Shown here: piece by piece, positions 16,608 through 24,973 of the stretch
Position numbering within the stretch: position 1 is the first letter of the stretch
How the letters are laid out: each line of letters starts with the position of its first letter
Assembly (NCBI RefSeq): GCF_000331105.1
Contig: NC_020054.1
Span: 5,052,555-5,116,554, forward strand
Reading direction: 5' to 3'
DNA from: Fibrella aestuarina BUZ 2
GTDB taxonomy: Bacteria; Bacteroidota; Bacteroidia; Cytophagales; Spirosomataceae
Length of the DNA: 64,000 nt
Translations under genes and position numbers: made by a program
The notes under the pieces: model-generated
Told to the model about the DNA's origin: nothing
Databases searched by the model: none
What the model saw: only the letters and a program-made list of their open reading frames with translations

Positions 16608-18158
16608 TTGAGCGTATCTTTATCGCCGTTTAATCACCCGCACGTGTCGCTATCTTCCGATCATATCCGCCTGCTTTTCGGGCTGAAACTTCGTCAACTG
16701 CGCCTTGAGAAAGGCATTTCTGTGAGTGAACTGGCTCAACGGTCGGGGCTGGCGATCTCGTACATTTCCGAAATCGAGAAAGGGCGTAAATACCCCAAAG
16801 CGGATAAGATTTCGAGCTTGGCGGGGGCGCTCGACGTCGACTACGACACGCTGGTTTCGTTGAAAGTCAGCAAGAAACTAGCACCGATTGCCGATCTGCT
16901 TCGCTCCAAATTCCTGACCGAGATTCCCCTCGAACTGTTCGGCATCGATCCGTCGGATCTGCTCGAATTGCTGGCGGGCGCGCCCGATAAGGTAAGCGCC
17001 ATGATCCGGACGTTTATGGACATTGCGCTCAGCTACAACATGAGTGTGGAGCGGCTGTACATGACCATGCTGCGCTCTTACCAGGAGATCAACGACAACC
17101 ATTTTGACGATATCGAAGCCGAGGCCCTGCGGTTTCTGAACGAATACGTACCCGGCAATCAGGCCGTATCGGTGAGCTTGCTGACCAACCTGCTGAAGAC
17201 GCGGTTCAACGTCAACATCGCCCTGTTCGACCCGGCGGTTCAGCCCGAATTGGGCTCGTTGCGTTCGGTCTTCCGGCCCGAATCGGGCACCTCGGCGCGG
17301 GGTACGTTGCACCTGAACACCACGTTGTCGGCGGCGCAGCAGCAATACGTGATGGCGCGGGAAGTAGGCTTCCAATACCTGAACCTCAAGAACCGGCCCT
17401 ACACCTATTCGTACGTGGAAGTCGATTCGTTCGAGCAGGTGTTCAACAATTACAAGGCGTCGTATTTCGCCGGGGCCGTGCTCATCCGCCGCGACGTGCT
17501 GGTGGAGCGTCTGACCGAGTTGTTCGCCCACGATACCTGGAATAACGAGCGGTTTCTGCACCTGATCGAGTCGTTTGGCGCTACGCCCGAACGGTTTTTT
17601 TACCGGCTCAGCAACGTGCTGCCGCGCGATTTTGGCATTGATCAACTGTTTTTTTACCGCTTCAACCACACCCCCGGCCACACCACCTTTGCTCTCACGA
17701 AAGAGATGCACCTTTCGCGGCAACAGGGGCCGCGCGGCATGGTCGATGAGCACTTCTGCCGCCGCTGGGTGGCGCTCACAATCTTGCAGGAGCTGGGGTT
17801 CATGCAGATGCACAAAGGCTTTACGGGCTCACTCTGTCAGGCGCAGCTATCGACCTACGCCGACACGGGCAACACCTTCCTGATTATCTCGGTAGCCCAC
17901 CCCCACCGCACTGACCGTACCGATGGGAGCGCGGCGCAAAATATGAGCGTGTCGATGTGTTTTGCCGTCAACGACACCTTGCGGAGCAAGATGAAATTTC
18001 TGCAGAAAACGCCGTTGAGTATCACTGAGCGCACGGTTAACGAAGCCTGCGAACGCTGTGGTATTTTTGACTGCCGCGAACGGGTTGCCCCGCCAACGGT
18101 TTTGCAGAAAAAACGACAGACGGAAGCCATGAAAGCCTCCGTTAGCCATTTATCTTAA
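16608..18158 (+). CDS. ScfR/RamB-like XRE transcriptional regulator
   Basis: A 516-residue regulator. The N-terminal XRE helix-turn-helix (about 18-75) includes LRQLRLEKGISVSELAQRSGLAISYISEIEKGRKYPKADK. A middle domain of IrrE/ImmA-type architecture follows, without a visible HExxH zinc motif (the site reads MAREVGFQYL), and then a C-terminal domain ending with CERCGIFDCRERVAPP, found in the short-chain fatty-acid regulators RamB, MccR and ScfR. These control acetate, propionate or glyoxylate metabolism by sensing acyl-CoA. No ATG is available: the frame is closed by a stop at 16551-16553, so TTG at 16608 or GTG at 16644 must serve. Downstream GNAT and SMUG2 genes follow tightly. Confidence 0.82.
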   Translation: MSVSLSPFNHPHVSLSSDHIRLLFGLKLRQLRLEKGISVSELAQRSGLAISYISEIEKGRKYPKADKISSLAGALDVDYDTLVSLKVSKKLAPIADLLRSKFLTEIPLELFGIDPSDLLELLAGAPDKVSAMIRTFMDIALSYNMSVERLYMTMLRSYQEINDNHFDDIEAEALRFLNEYVPGNQAVSVSLLTNLLKTRFNVNIALFDPAVQPELGSLRSVFRPESGTSARGTLHLNTTLSAAQQQYVMAREVGFQYLNLKNRPYTYSYVEVDSFEQVFNNYKASYFAGAVLIRRDVLVERLTELFAHDTWNNERFLHLIESFGATPERFFYRLSNVLPRDFGIDQLFFYRFNHTPGHTTFALTKEMHLSRQQGPRGMVDEHFCRRWVALTILQELGFMQMHKGFTGSLCQAQLSTYADTGNTFLIISVAHPHRTDRTDGSAAQNMSVSMCFAVNDTLRSKMKFLQKTPLSITERTVNEACERCGIFDCRERVAPPTVLQKKRQTEAMKASVSHLS

Positions 18159-18169
18159 CCGCTTCTGGT

Positions 18170-18697
18170 ATGCGCTCCGACCTATATACCCTTGTTCTTG
18201 ACTCCGAGCGGCTGCGGCTTTGCCCGATCGGCGACGCGTACATCGACTTGATTTATCGGGAGTTTACGCCGGAAATTGCCACCTACATGTACCCGCGGCC
18301 GGCGAGTCAGCGGGCTGATACAGAAGCCTTCGTAGCGGCGGCTCAGCAGGAAAACCGCGAGGGCAGTAACCTCAACATGGTAATTACCCTGCGCGAAACA
18401 GGCGAATTTCTGGGTTGCGTGGGGCTGCACAAACTGGCTGACCCACGCCCCGAGTTTGGCATTTGGGTCAAGCAGTCGGCGCAAATGCACGGCTACGGGC
18501 GCGAGGCCATCCACACGCTGAAACGCTGGGCCGATGACCACCTGACCTACGAGTACCTGATCTACCCCGTCGATTCACGCAACATTGCCAGCCGGAAAAT
18601 TCCGGAATCGCTGGGGGCGGCTATCATCAGTCAGTATGACGGTACGGGCGGGTTGGGGCAGGATCTGACTCTTATTAAATATAGGATAGAGCGGTGA
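18170..18697 (+). CDS. GNAT family N-acetyltransferase (RimJ/RimL type)
   Basis: A 175-residue protein with the RimJ-like layout: N-terminal strand LVLDSERLRLCPIGDAYIDLIYREF, the beta-strand ETGEFLGCVGLHKL, then EFGIWVKQSAQMHGYGREAIHTLKRWA, which contains the acetyl-CoA binding Q/R-x-x-G-x-G/A loop in variant form (MHGYGRE), and the family's SRKIPESLGA near the end. These enzymes transfer acetyl groups to protein N-termini or small amines. It starts 11 bp after the XRE regulator and its stop overlaps the next gene's GTG start (GTGA). Substrate unknown. Confidence 0.85.
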   Translation: MRSDLYTLVLDSERLRLCPIGDAYIDLIYREFTPEIATYMYPRPASQRADTEAFVAAAQQENREGSNLNMVITLRETGEFLGCVGLHKLADPRPEFGIWVKQSAQMHGYGREAIHTLKRWADDHLTYEYLIYPVDSRNIASRKIPESLGAAIISQYDGTGGLGQDLTLIKYRIER

Positions 18698-19383
18698 GCC
18701 TAACAGACAGCTTTGCGCAACGCGCTATTGCCTACTACCTCAGCCTAAACGTGCCGGACAACCTACCCACGGGCGTGTCGGCCATGAACCCCTACGCTGA
18801 CCCGACTGTGCAGGACATTGTGCGGCAATTTTATACTAAGTTTTACAGCGACAACCGCCCCCGGGTGTACATCCTCGGCATTAATCCGGGCCGGTTTGGG
18901 GCGGGCGTGACGGGCCTTTCGTTCACAACCCCGCAAAATCTGGCCCGCTACTGCGGCATCCCCAATGACCTGGCGCCTACCCCGGAGTTATCGAGCCGGT
19001 TTATTTACAAGGTTATCGAGGCATTTGGGGGCGTCGAGGCGTTCTACGGGCGGTTCTTTCTCTCGTCGCTTTACCCGTTGGCGCTCGTCAAAGACGGGAA
19101 GAACTACAACTTTTACGACGACAAAGCGACAACCAACATCCTCTGGCCGGTGATGATCGAGGGGCTCCATCAGCAACAAACCTTTGGCTGCGACCGGCAC
19201 ATTGCCATTTGCCTGGGTCGTAAAAACGAAGGCTTCCTGCACAAACTCAATGAGCAGGAAGCCTTCTTCGAGCGCATCGTATCAGTCGATCACCCGCGCT
19301 ATATCTTACAGTATAAATCGAAAGCCATCGAGCAGTACGTCGACACGTACCTGCAAGTGCTGACGGATGCCATCAACCTGTAA
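18694..19383 (+). CDS. SMUG2-like uracil-DNA glycosylase superfamily protein (DUF4918)
   Basis: A 229-residue protein with the uracil-DNA glycosylase superfamily pattern: motif 1 YILGINPGRFGAGVTG (active-site loop with Asn) and a C-terminal motif 2 at SVDHPRYILQY (His-Pro loop). The intervening LSFTTPQNLARYCGI matches the SMUG2/DUF4918 group known from Pedobacter-type bacteria. SMUG2 enzymes remove deaminated bases such as xanthine or uracil from DNA in base excision repair. The GTG start at 18694 overlaps the GNAT stop, indicating translational coupling. Cytosolic and DNA-acting. Confidence 0.82.
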   Translation: MSLTDSFAQRAIAYYLSLNVPDNLPTGVSAMNPYADPTVQDIVRQFYTKFYSDNRPRVYILGINPGRFGAGVTGLSFTTPQNLARYCGIPNDLAPTPELSSRFIYKVIEAFGGVEAFYGRFFLSSLYPLALVKDGKNYNFYDDKATTNILWPVMIEGLHQQQTFGCDRHIAICLGRKNEGFLHKLNEQEAFFERIVSVDHPRYILQYKSKAIEQYVDTYLQVLTDAINL

Positions 19384-19410
19384 AACCCAGGTACGTTCCC
19401 GGCGTGGCGT

Positions 19411-20781
19411 TTATGCCTTTACCGACGACATCGCCTCGACGACCTGCTGCGCTGACAGCTTTTGCTGTTCGCCCGTGGTCATGTTCTTCACTGACAACTG
19501 CCCGGTCTGCACTTCCTCGGAGCCGATCAGCACCACATACGGAATCTGCTTCTGGTTGGCGTAGTCGAGTTGCTTTTTGACTTTGGCCAGATCGGGATAC
19601 AACTCGGCAACCACGTTGGCAGCCCGTAGCTGACTCAGCAGCGGTAACGCCAGCGCACGCCCGTCGGCGTCGAAACAGACCAGCAGCACCTGTGTCCCCT
19701 GCGCCGCCGAAGCCGGGAAGAGGTTCAACTCGTCCATCACGTCGTAGATCCGGTCGACACCAAACGAAATGCCCACGCCCGACAGGCCCGGCATCCCGAA
19801 CGTCCCGGTCAGGTTATCGTACCGCCCGCCACCGCTGACGCTACCAATGCTGACGCCGTTGGCTTTCACCTCGAAAATGGCCCCTGTATAATAGGATAAG
19901 CCACGGGCCAGCGTCACGTCGAGTTCGACCCGTGAATCGGTCAGGCCAAGTGCGTCGGCGAGTTGCAGCGTTTCGGCCAGTTCGGCCAGCCCCGTCTGCG
20001 CCAGTTCCGAGTCGGCGAGCCAGGTACGTAACGTAGCCAGCACCTCGGCCAACGTACCTGAACTGGTGAACAACGGTTCCAACGCGCTGACGTTGGCGTT
20101 GGTGAAGCCGCGCTCGCGTAATTCGTCGATCACCTTGTCCCGCCCGATCTTATCCAGCTTGTCGATGGCTACGGCCAGGGTACTTTCTTCGCCGGGGCGG
20201 CCAATGGCTTCGGCGATGCCCGCCAGAATCTTGCGATTGTTTACCTTGAGCGTAAAATCCTGAATGCCGAGGTTCCGAAACACCTCATGCACCATTAGTA
20301 TAATTTCGGCTTCGCACAGCAGCGAGTCGGTGCCCACCACGTCGGCATCGCACTGGTAGAACTCACGGTAACGGCCCTTCTGAGGGCGGTCGGCGCGCCA
20401 GACAGGCTGCATCTGATACCGTTTGAACGGCATGGGCAGCGCATGGCGGTTCATGACCACGTAGCGGGCGAAGGGGACGGTAAGGTCATAGCGCAGGCCT
20501 TTCTCAGCAATTTTCGGCGTCAGTTTCTTGCTGCCTTGCGCCAGATCGGCCTCGGTGAGTTTATCGGCAAAGTCGCCGGAGTTGAGAATCTTGAACAAAA
20601 GCTGGTCACCCTCGTCACCGTATTTGCCGGTAAGCGTCTGGAGGGTTTCCATGCTTGGGGTTTCGAGGGGTTGAAAACCGAACCGGCGGAATGTTTGCCG
20701 GATGGTGTCGAAGATAAAAAGCCGTTTCTGCATCTGTGCCGGCCCAAAATCGCGCGTCCCCTTAACTACGGATGGTTTCAT
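19411..20781 (-). CDS. hisS: Histidine-tRNA ligase
   Basis: A 456-residue class II aminoacyl-tRNA synthetase. The start MKPSVVKGTRDFGP contains the HisRS signature; motif 2 is seen at RYQMQPVWRADRPQKGRYREFYQCDAD, and the His-specific motif at ARGLSYYTGAIFE. Motif 3 is SGGGRYDNL and FGVDRIYDVM. The C-terminal anticodon-binding domain (about 360-456) includes VLLVCFDADGRALALPLLSQLR and YVVLIGSEEVQTGQLSVKNM. It charges tRNA-His in the cytosol. The ATG at 20779-20781 sits 4 bp after a perfect -7 box, so the longer reading to 20832 is rejected. Confidence 0.97.
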   Translation of the reverse strand: MKPSVVKGTRDFGPAQMQKRLFIFDTIRQTFRRFGFQPLETPSMETLQTLTGKYGDEGDQLLFKILNSGDFADKLTEADLAQGSKKLTPKIAEKGLRYDLTVPFARYVVMNRHALPMPFKRYQMQPVWRADRPQKGRYREFYQCDADVVGTDSLLCEAEIILMVHEVFRNLGIQDFTLKVNNRKILAGIAEAIGRPGEESTLAVAIDKLDKIGRDKVIDELRERGFTNANVSALEPLFTSSGTLAEVLATLRTWLADSELAQTGLAELAETLQLADALGLTDSRVELDVTLARGLSYYTGAIFEVKANGVSIGSVSGGGRYDNLTGTFGMPGLSGVGISFGVDRIYDVMDELNLFPASAAQGTQVLLVCFDADGRALALPLLSQLRAANVVAELYPDLAKVKKQLDYANQKQIPYVVLIGSEEVQTGQLSVKNMTTGEQQKLSAQQVVEAMSSVKA

Positions 20782-20785
20782 GCCG

Positions 20786-20793
20786 CAAAGGTA
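20786..20793 (-). promoter_or_regulatory. -7 box (TACCTTTG) of hisS
   Basis: Minus-strand TACCTTTG ends 4 bp before the hisS ATG. It fixes the start and implies a leaderless or nearly leaderless mRNA for an essential gene. Confidence 0.7.
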
Positions 20794-21295
20794 GGGCATC
20801 GGCGTAACCTTGTCTATTCTCCCCGCCACCACCTTTCTGTAGATGATGGACTTTTCTCACAATAAATACCCTATTATATATATAGAATAAAAACACAACT
20901 TTTTTAGAGTACCTTGGCCTGAAATTAAGAATTCACCGAACGAAGCTTTTTCAAATACAATCGTCATTTTGAAAAAAACAGGTGAAATGAAAAGCCATTC
21001 GACCGGATTTTGAGTTAATCAAACGTGTAAATCGGTGTCATCAGCCTTTGCAACTGATCGGTCTAAAAAGCGGCTGTAGTGGCTTAAAAGCGGTATTTGT
21101 TCGAATTAGGGGTAAACTTTTTTTAGCCACCACCCCAGGAATACCTATCCAACGCAGTACCAGATTATTACGGCTTCTTTGATTGACCAAAAACTGTTTA
21201 GACGGTGGACCGTTGCCTAAATTCTTCAGTGAACAAATTCTTGATTTAAGTTAGTGAAGTTGTATTTTGCCAACGAAACAAAAATAACTGTACGT
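20794..21295. other. AT-rich non-coding stretch upstream of the 21.3-kb outer-membrane gene
   Basis: About 500 bp without a convincing coding frame. It holds the upstream part of the hisS promoter and a very AT-rich tract around 20868-20890. Several poly-A/T runs follow (20901, 20967, 21118), giving a marked composition drop against the GC-rich flanks. The right part must contain the promoter of the plus-strand gene at 21296, but no perfect TAnnTTTG box was found close to it. Confidence 0.5.
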
Positions 21296-23275
21296 ATGCA
21301 CAGACTTATCCGACTCATGGCGGGCATTGCGTTCCTACATGCGGGTACGACGTTCACCTATGCACAACAAGGCGACACCCTGCGCCGAAATCAGCCTACT
21401 GATCGTTATGCCCCACGTGAACGCATCTTCAACCTCGGCCGGGGAAGCTACGCAGACACTGTTCAGCGCGCCGCCTTCAAAAGCCAGTATAGCACCCTGA
21501 CGGAACTAGAAGATTGCGACACGACTTTGCAGACCTTTGCACTAGTTCGCCGTCTCTCGCCCTGGCGTGTAGGTGCCTTTGTCGGCCCTGCCTTCGCCTA
21601 TTGCGGCTCGTTTGACGCTACCTTCGGTCCTAACAAACGCGATAACTCGCTATATAATGGAACCGGGGTCAACGTTACGTTTAACGCCGACTATTTCTTT
21701 TCAAAGCCTGAGCGACTGTTCAAGTTTGGTCTGAGCGCTGCGCTTGGCTACCAGAACTTCTACACCCGCAACGAATGGCGCACCGATTTCCTGAATCTGG
21801 CGACGTCGCGTGGCATCCCAACGGATCGGGTGGCGCTGCGGAACAAACCGCAGGAAGACTTCTTCCTGACGATCGGCCCCATCATTTCATGGGAGTTTGG
21901 CCGTCGGAAAAACCCCGTTCGCACGGGTGCTTTCCTGGAAGCGGCGATCCGCGGCGGTCTGTACCGCACCGAATCAGCTTTCCTGAGCGCAACCGTTCCG
22001 ACGGGCGTAGCCATCACGGGTGAGCAGGTAGTTCGGGTTGTGGCACCAAGCAACCGTCTGATTCAACTGGGCAGCAACGCCTCATTGGGTGTTTTCTTCC
22101 CGATTGGCAACAACTGGAACCTGGGCGTTCAGGCGCAAGGCTACTACACCCGGCTTAACTACGTGATCGTCGACGGTGGTTCGCAGAACGTGACCAACAG
22201 CTTCTACGAATTTAGCCGCATGCACGGTGGCTTTACAGCTGGTCTGGGCCTGCGTAAGAGCTTCATCCAGAAGCGCCTGATCCCGAAAGCACCGACCTTC
22301 TGCCCAACTTGCGATTCGATTCCGCAGTTGACAGTTCGGTTCCGCAATGCACCGCTTAACGGGCTGACGCTGGTTGCCGACAGCATTCCTGATAACGTAA
22401 CGGCGCCGACCATCAGCTGGCGCAGCACGACGATCAACCCGAAAAACGAAACGTTCACCGCTCGTCTGTACTTCCGTCCTGACGATCCGGCCGCTTCAGC
22501 AACGGGTGATCAGGTTATCGCACAGGCCGTTGACACGAAAGACACAACGCTGGCCTTCCCGTCGCAGTACCTGCAAAATGGTAAGCCGGTTCGTGGTTTC
22601 TACTACGTAACGGTACACAACCACGAGACAGCGCCGTGCGGCGAATGTATGAGCGAAGTAGCGACTACGAGCTTTGCCTTCTTGGGCAGCCGGATCGCAC
22701 CGCTGGCAGCCGTTGGTGGTCCGTGCGAGTTCCGTCACCGCCTGGAACGCCTGGAAGTTTACTACCGCAACCCGTACACTCGTGAGGTAGCTAACGTCTG
22801 CTACTGTAACGGTCAGGTAACGTCGGTAGGTGACACGGTAACCCGTCTGCGCTACCGCACGCTGAACCGCCGTCTGGCTTCGCAGCCGTTCGAGTTCGAC
22901 AGCACTGCGCTGATCCTCGACTTCCGCGAACTGCCGGGTGAACTGGCTCGTCAGCTGCAGCAGGAGAAATCAACGATCGAAAGTGGCCGTGCTATCCGCT
23001 ACAAAGGCCGCCGGGTACGTCCGCAAGTGCAGTACTTCCGCGCTGTGTTCAGCGTAACGCAACTGCCATGCAACGGTCAGCCTGAGCGCGTAGTTGGTCA
23101 GTTCAATACGATCATCAGCGACAACACCTACTCGATCACTGATCTGAAGCCGCTCAACGCGCAGCAGTATCAGAAACTGACGACACCGCCTGCTCCGAAG
23201 CAACCGCGCCGGGGTGGCCGCAGCGGTCGCCGGGATGTAAGCTTCGGTACCGAAAGCACCGACAGCGATAAGTAA
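21296..23275 (+). CDS. Large outer-membrane-associated protein of unknown function
   Basis: A 659-residue exported protein (signal peptide MHRLIRLMAGIAFLHAGTTFTYAQQ). The ATG at 21296 is chosen over a GTG at 21254 because the signal peptide begins there. Residues about 90-340 look like an outer-membrane beta-barrel (alternating strands, for example RLFKFGLSAALGYQNFY and WNLGVQAQGYYTRLNYVIVDG). The second half (about 345-620) carries paired cysteines (CPTCDS, CGECMS, CYCNG). The C-terminus is basic (RRGGRSGRRD). Codon choice is strongly biased to CGT, CTG and GTA/GTT, suggesting high expression. Flanks: a 500-bp AT-rich region before it and a strong terminator after it. I do not recognise the family. 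Confidence 0.72.
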   Translation: MHRLIRLMAGIAFLHAGTTFTYAQQGDTLRRNQPTDRYAPRERIFNLGRGSYADTVQRAAFKSQYSTLTELEDCDTTLQTFALVRRLSPWRVGAFVGPAFAYCGSFDATFGPNKRDNSLYNGTGVNVTFNADYFFSKPERLFKFGLSAALGYQNFYTRNEWRTDFLNLATSRGIPTDRVALRNKPQEDFFLTIGPIISWEFGRRKNPVRTGAFLEAAIRGGLYRTESAFLSATVPTGVAITGEQVVRVVAPSNRLIQLGSNASLGVFFPIGNNWNLGVQAQGYYTRLNYVIVDGGSQNVTNSFYEFSRMHGGFTAGLGLRKSFIQKRLIPKAPTFCPTCDSIPQLTVRFRNAPLNGLTLVADSIPDNVTAPTISWRSTTINPKNETFTARLYFRPDDPAASATGDQVIAQAVDTKDTTLAFPSQYLQNGKPVRGFYYVTVHNHETAPCGECMSEVATTSFAFLGSRIAPLAAVGGPCEFRHRLERLEVYYRNPYTREVANVCYCNGQVTSVGDTVTRLRYRTLNRRLASQPFEFDSTALILDFRELPGELARQLQQEKSTIESGRAIRYKGRRVRPQVQYFRAVFSVTQLPCNGQPERVVGQFNTIISDNTYSITDLKPLNAQQYQKLTTPPAPKQPRRGGRSGRRDVSFGTESTDSDK

Positions 23276-23291
23276 TCGGTAAGCGCAGTCA

Positions 23292-23328
23292 AGAAAAAGG
23301 CCCGGATCAGACGATCCGGGCCTTTTTC
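23292..23328 (+). terminator. Strong intrinsic terminator
   Basis: The stem AAAAAGGCCCGGATC / GATCCGGGCCTTTTT has a 4-base loop and ends in a T-run. It lies 17 bp after the stop of the 21296-23275 gene and works as a symmetric structure. Confidence 0.9.
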
Positions 23329-23340
23329 TTGTTCCTGTAG

Positions 23341-23425
23341 CGCCCGGTTCCAGCCGGGTAGAACTGATTTAATCTATTGCCAGCACGCATACGTACCTAG
23401 TAAACTACCCGGCTGGAGCCGGGCG
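23341..23425. repeat. Intergenic palindrome with 21-bp GC-rich arms
   Basis: Arms 23341-23361 and 23405-23425 (CGCCCGG.TCCAGCCGGGTAG type) pair with one mismatch around a 43-bp AT-rich centre. The arms also contain internal CCGG symmetry. The block lies between convergent genes, right after a separate terminator, so it is not needed for termination. Confidence 0.85.
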
Positions 23426-23432
23426 TTACTTA

Positions 23433-24425
23433 TTAGATGACAGTAAAGGAAGCGATGGCCGAATACTGTTTGTAGCGTTCGTTGCGGGCGGCGCGCTGTT
23501 TGGCAAACACATACAGCGTTTGGGTGCCCCGCTGCGGAATCCGGACCCGAATCTGATAGCTGTCGCCATCGCGATTGACTGAATGAGGCACTTTGGTATA
23601 ACTGGTACCGCCACGTGGCCCAACGGCGCAGTAAAACTCGACGTTCTCTTCGTTGGTGAGGTTCAGGGTCAGGCCATCGTAGGCCCGCAAGGCACCTTGC
23701 TTCGGGAAGTACGGGGTAAAACCTAGCTGGAAATAAGCGTCGTAATACTTGGGGAACCGGTCGAAATCGGACTTACTAACGGGCCGAGACAGGAGTTGCC
23801 AACGCGACTCGATAGGCAGGTGCTGCGAGACGAACGCCTGCGGATCGGTAAGGAAATAGAAATCGTTGGGTTTACCATTCAGGGCGGTCGTGCTCGCCCA
23901 GGTGATGTCGAACAGATACCAGTCGCCGTCGATCTCCACGGCATTCCACTCGTGGTCTATCCCCCCGGTAGGCCCGCCGGCCTGCGAATCAAGGTAACGC
24001 GAGTAGCCCTTTACCGTAACCGCCTTGACGCCCGCTTCAACCAACAGGTGCTTAAACAACAGGGCGAAACCTGTACAGACGGCTTTCCGGGTCTGTAAGA
24101 TCTTGGCGGCATACTGGGGTTCCGACGAGTAAAGCGACCCGGTAAATACCCGATCGTCGTACTTGACATGCGACATAATCCAGGCGTAGACCGACCGCAC
24201 TTTGGCAAAATCAGTACGGGCGGGGGCCGTCAGGTAAGCGCTCAACGTTTTCAGGCTTCGGGCGTTGGCTTCGGGCGTGCGCCGGGCATATGTATCGATA
24301 ACTTCGTACTCACTGGGCGCCATTCCCACCGCATACGTACCTGTAGTTGGGCGAGAAGGCGTATAGGCGCTGCTCCCGGTCAAAAGCAGCGCTGCCAGCA
24401 TGGCGGGTAGGGTGTACTTTCGCAT
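23433..24425 (-). CDS. Exported transglutaminase-like protein
   Basis: A 330-residue protein with a signal peptide (MRKYTLPAMLAALLLTGSSA). The transglutaminase-core domain is in the middle, with catalytic Cys117 in TRKAVCTGFALLFKHLL, His158 in GIDHEWNAVEIDG and Asp173 in YLFDITWAS. The arrangement resembles the kyphoscoliosis-peptidase/CYK3-type group found widely in Bacteroidota. The C-terminal third is a beta-rich domain (LTLNLTNEENVEFYC, SYQIRVRIPQRG). Activity may be proteolysis or cross-linking in the periplasm; which one is unknown. A TTG codon 12 bp upstream is ignored in favour of the ATG at 24423-24425. Confidence 0.85.
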   Translation of the reverse strand: MRKYTLPAMLAALLLTGSSAYTPSRPTTGTYAVGMAPSEYEVIDTYARRTPEANARSLKTLSAYLTAPARTDFAKVRSVYAWIMSHVKYDDRVFTGSLYSSEPQYAAKILQTRKAVCTGFALLFKHLLVEAGVKAVTVKGYSRYLDSQAGGPTGGIDHEWNAVEIDGDWYLFDITWASTTALNGKPNDFYFLTDPQAFVSQHLPIESRWQLLSRPVSKSDFDRFPKYYDAYFQLGFTPYFPKQGALRAYDGLTLNLTNEENVEFYCAVGPRGGTSYTKVPHSVNRDGDSYQIRVRIPQRGTQTLYVFAKQRAARNERYKQYSAIASFTVI

Positions 24426-24458
24426 AAAACAAGTCAATCACACAACCCATTAACCGCT

Positions 24459-24968
24459 ATGTCACGTCTTTTATTGTTTACCTTTTTTTGCCTGCTGAAC
24501 ACAATAAATTCGCCCCATTTGCAGGCACAATCAACCCCTAAGCTCGCTACGCCCATGACCTCTTCCATGACGACACTTTCCATCAGGCTGCGGCCCGGTC
24601 AGGATCTGAAAACCGAACTCGATAAGCTGGTGGCGCAGCACCGGATCGAGGCGGGGTTGGTGCTAACCTGCGTGGGTAGCCTAACCGACGTGTCGTTGCG
24701 GTTGGCGAATCAGGAAGGGGCTACGGCCTATCACGGCCATTTCGAGATTGTGTCGCTCGTGGGTACGTTGTCGACCAACGGAAGCCACCTGCACCTAGCC
24801 GTGTCCGATTCGACGGGCCGCACCACCGGCGGGCATCTGATGGCAGGTAATATCATTTACACCACCGCCGAGATCGTGCTGGGTATTCTGCCCGGCGTTA
24901 GGTACGTTCGTGAACCCGATCCAACATTTGGCTACCGGGAACTGGTGGTGAAGAAGAAAAGCAAGTAA
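24459..24968 (+). CDS. PPC/DUF296 domain protein with signal peptide
   Basis: A 169-residue protein whose C-terminal 130 residues form a PPC (DUF296) domain: LSIRLRPGQDLKTELDKLV, AGLVLTCVGSLTDVSLRLANQ, GHFEIVSLVGTLSTNGSHLHLAVSD, GGHLMAGN and EIVLGIL. Conserved His residues in SHLHLAV and GGHL are those thought to bind metal in bacterial members. In plants the domain accompanies AT-hooks, but bacterial proteins consist of the PPC domain alone and form trimers. Unusually, this one starts with a hydrophobic export signal (LLLFTFFCLLNTINSPHLQAQ), so a periplasmic role, not DNA binding, is expected. It is encoded divergently from the transglutaminase-like gene. Confidence 0.85.
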   Translation: MSRLLLFTFFCLLNTINSPHLQAQSTPKLATPMTSSMTTLSIRLRPGQDLKTELDKLVAQHRIEAGLVLTCVGSLTDVSLRLANQEGATAYHGHFEIVSLVGTLSTNGSHLHLAVSDSTGRTTGGHLMAGNIIYTTAEIVLGILPGVRYVREPDPTFGYRELVVKKKSK

Positions 24969-24973
24969 TCTGT

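Noticed and set aside
16878..17813. 311-residue open frame opposite the XRE regulator
   Set aside because: His/Gln/Val-rich shadow translation typical of the complement of a GC-rich gene; the sense gene has clear domains.
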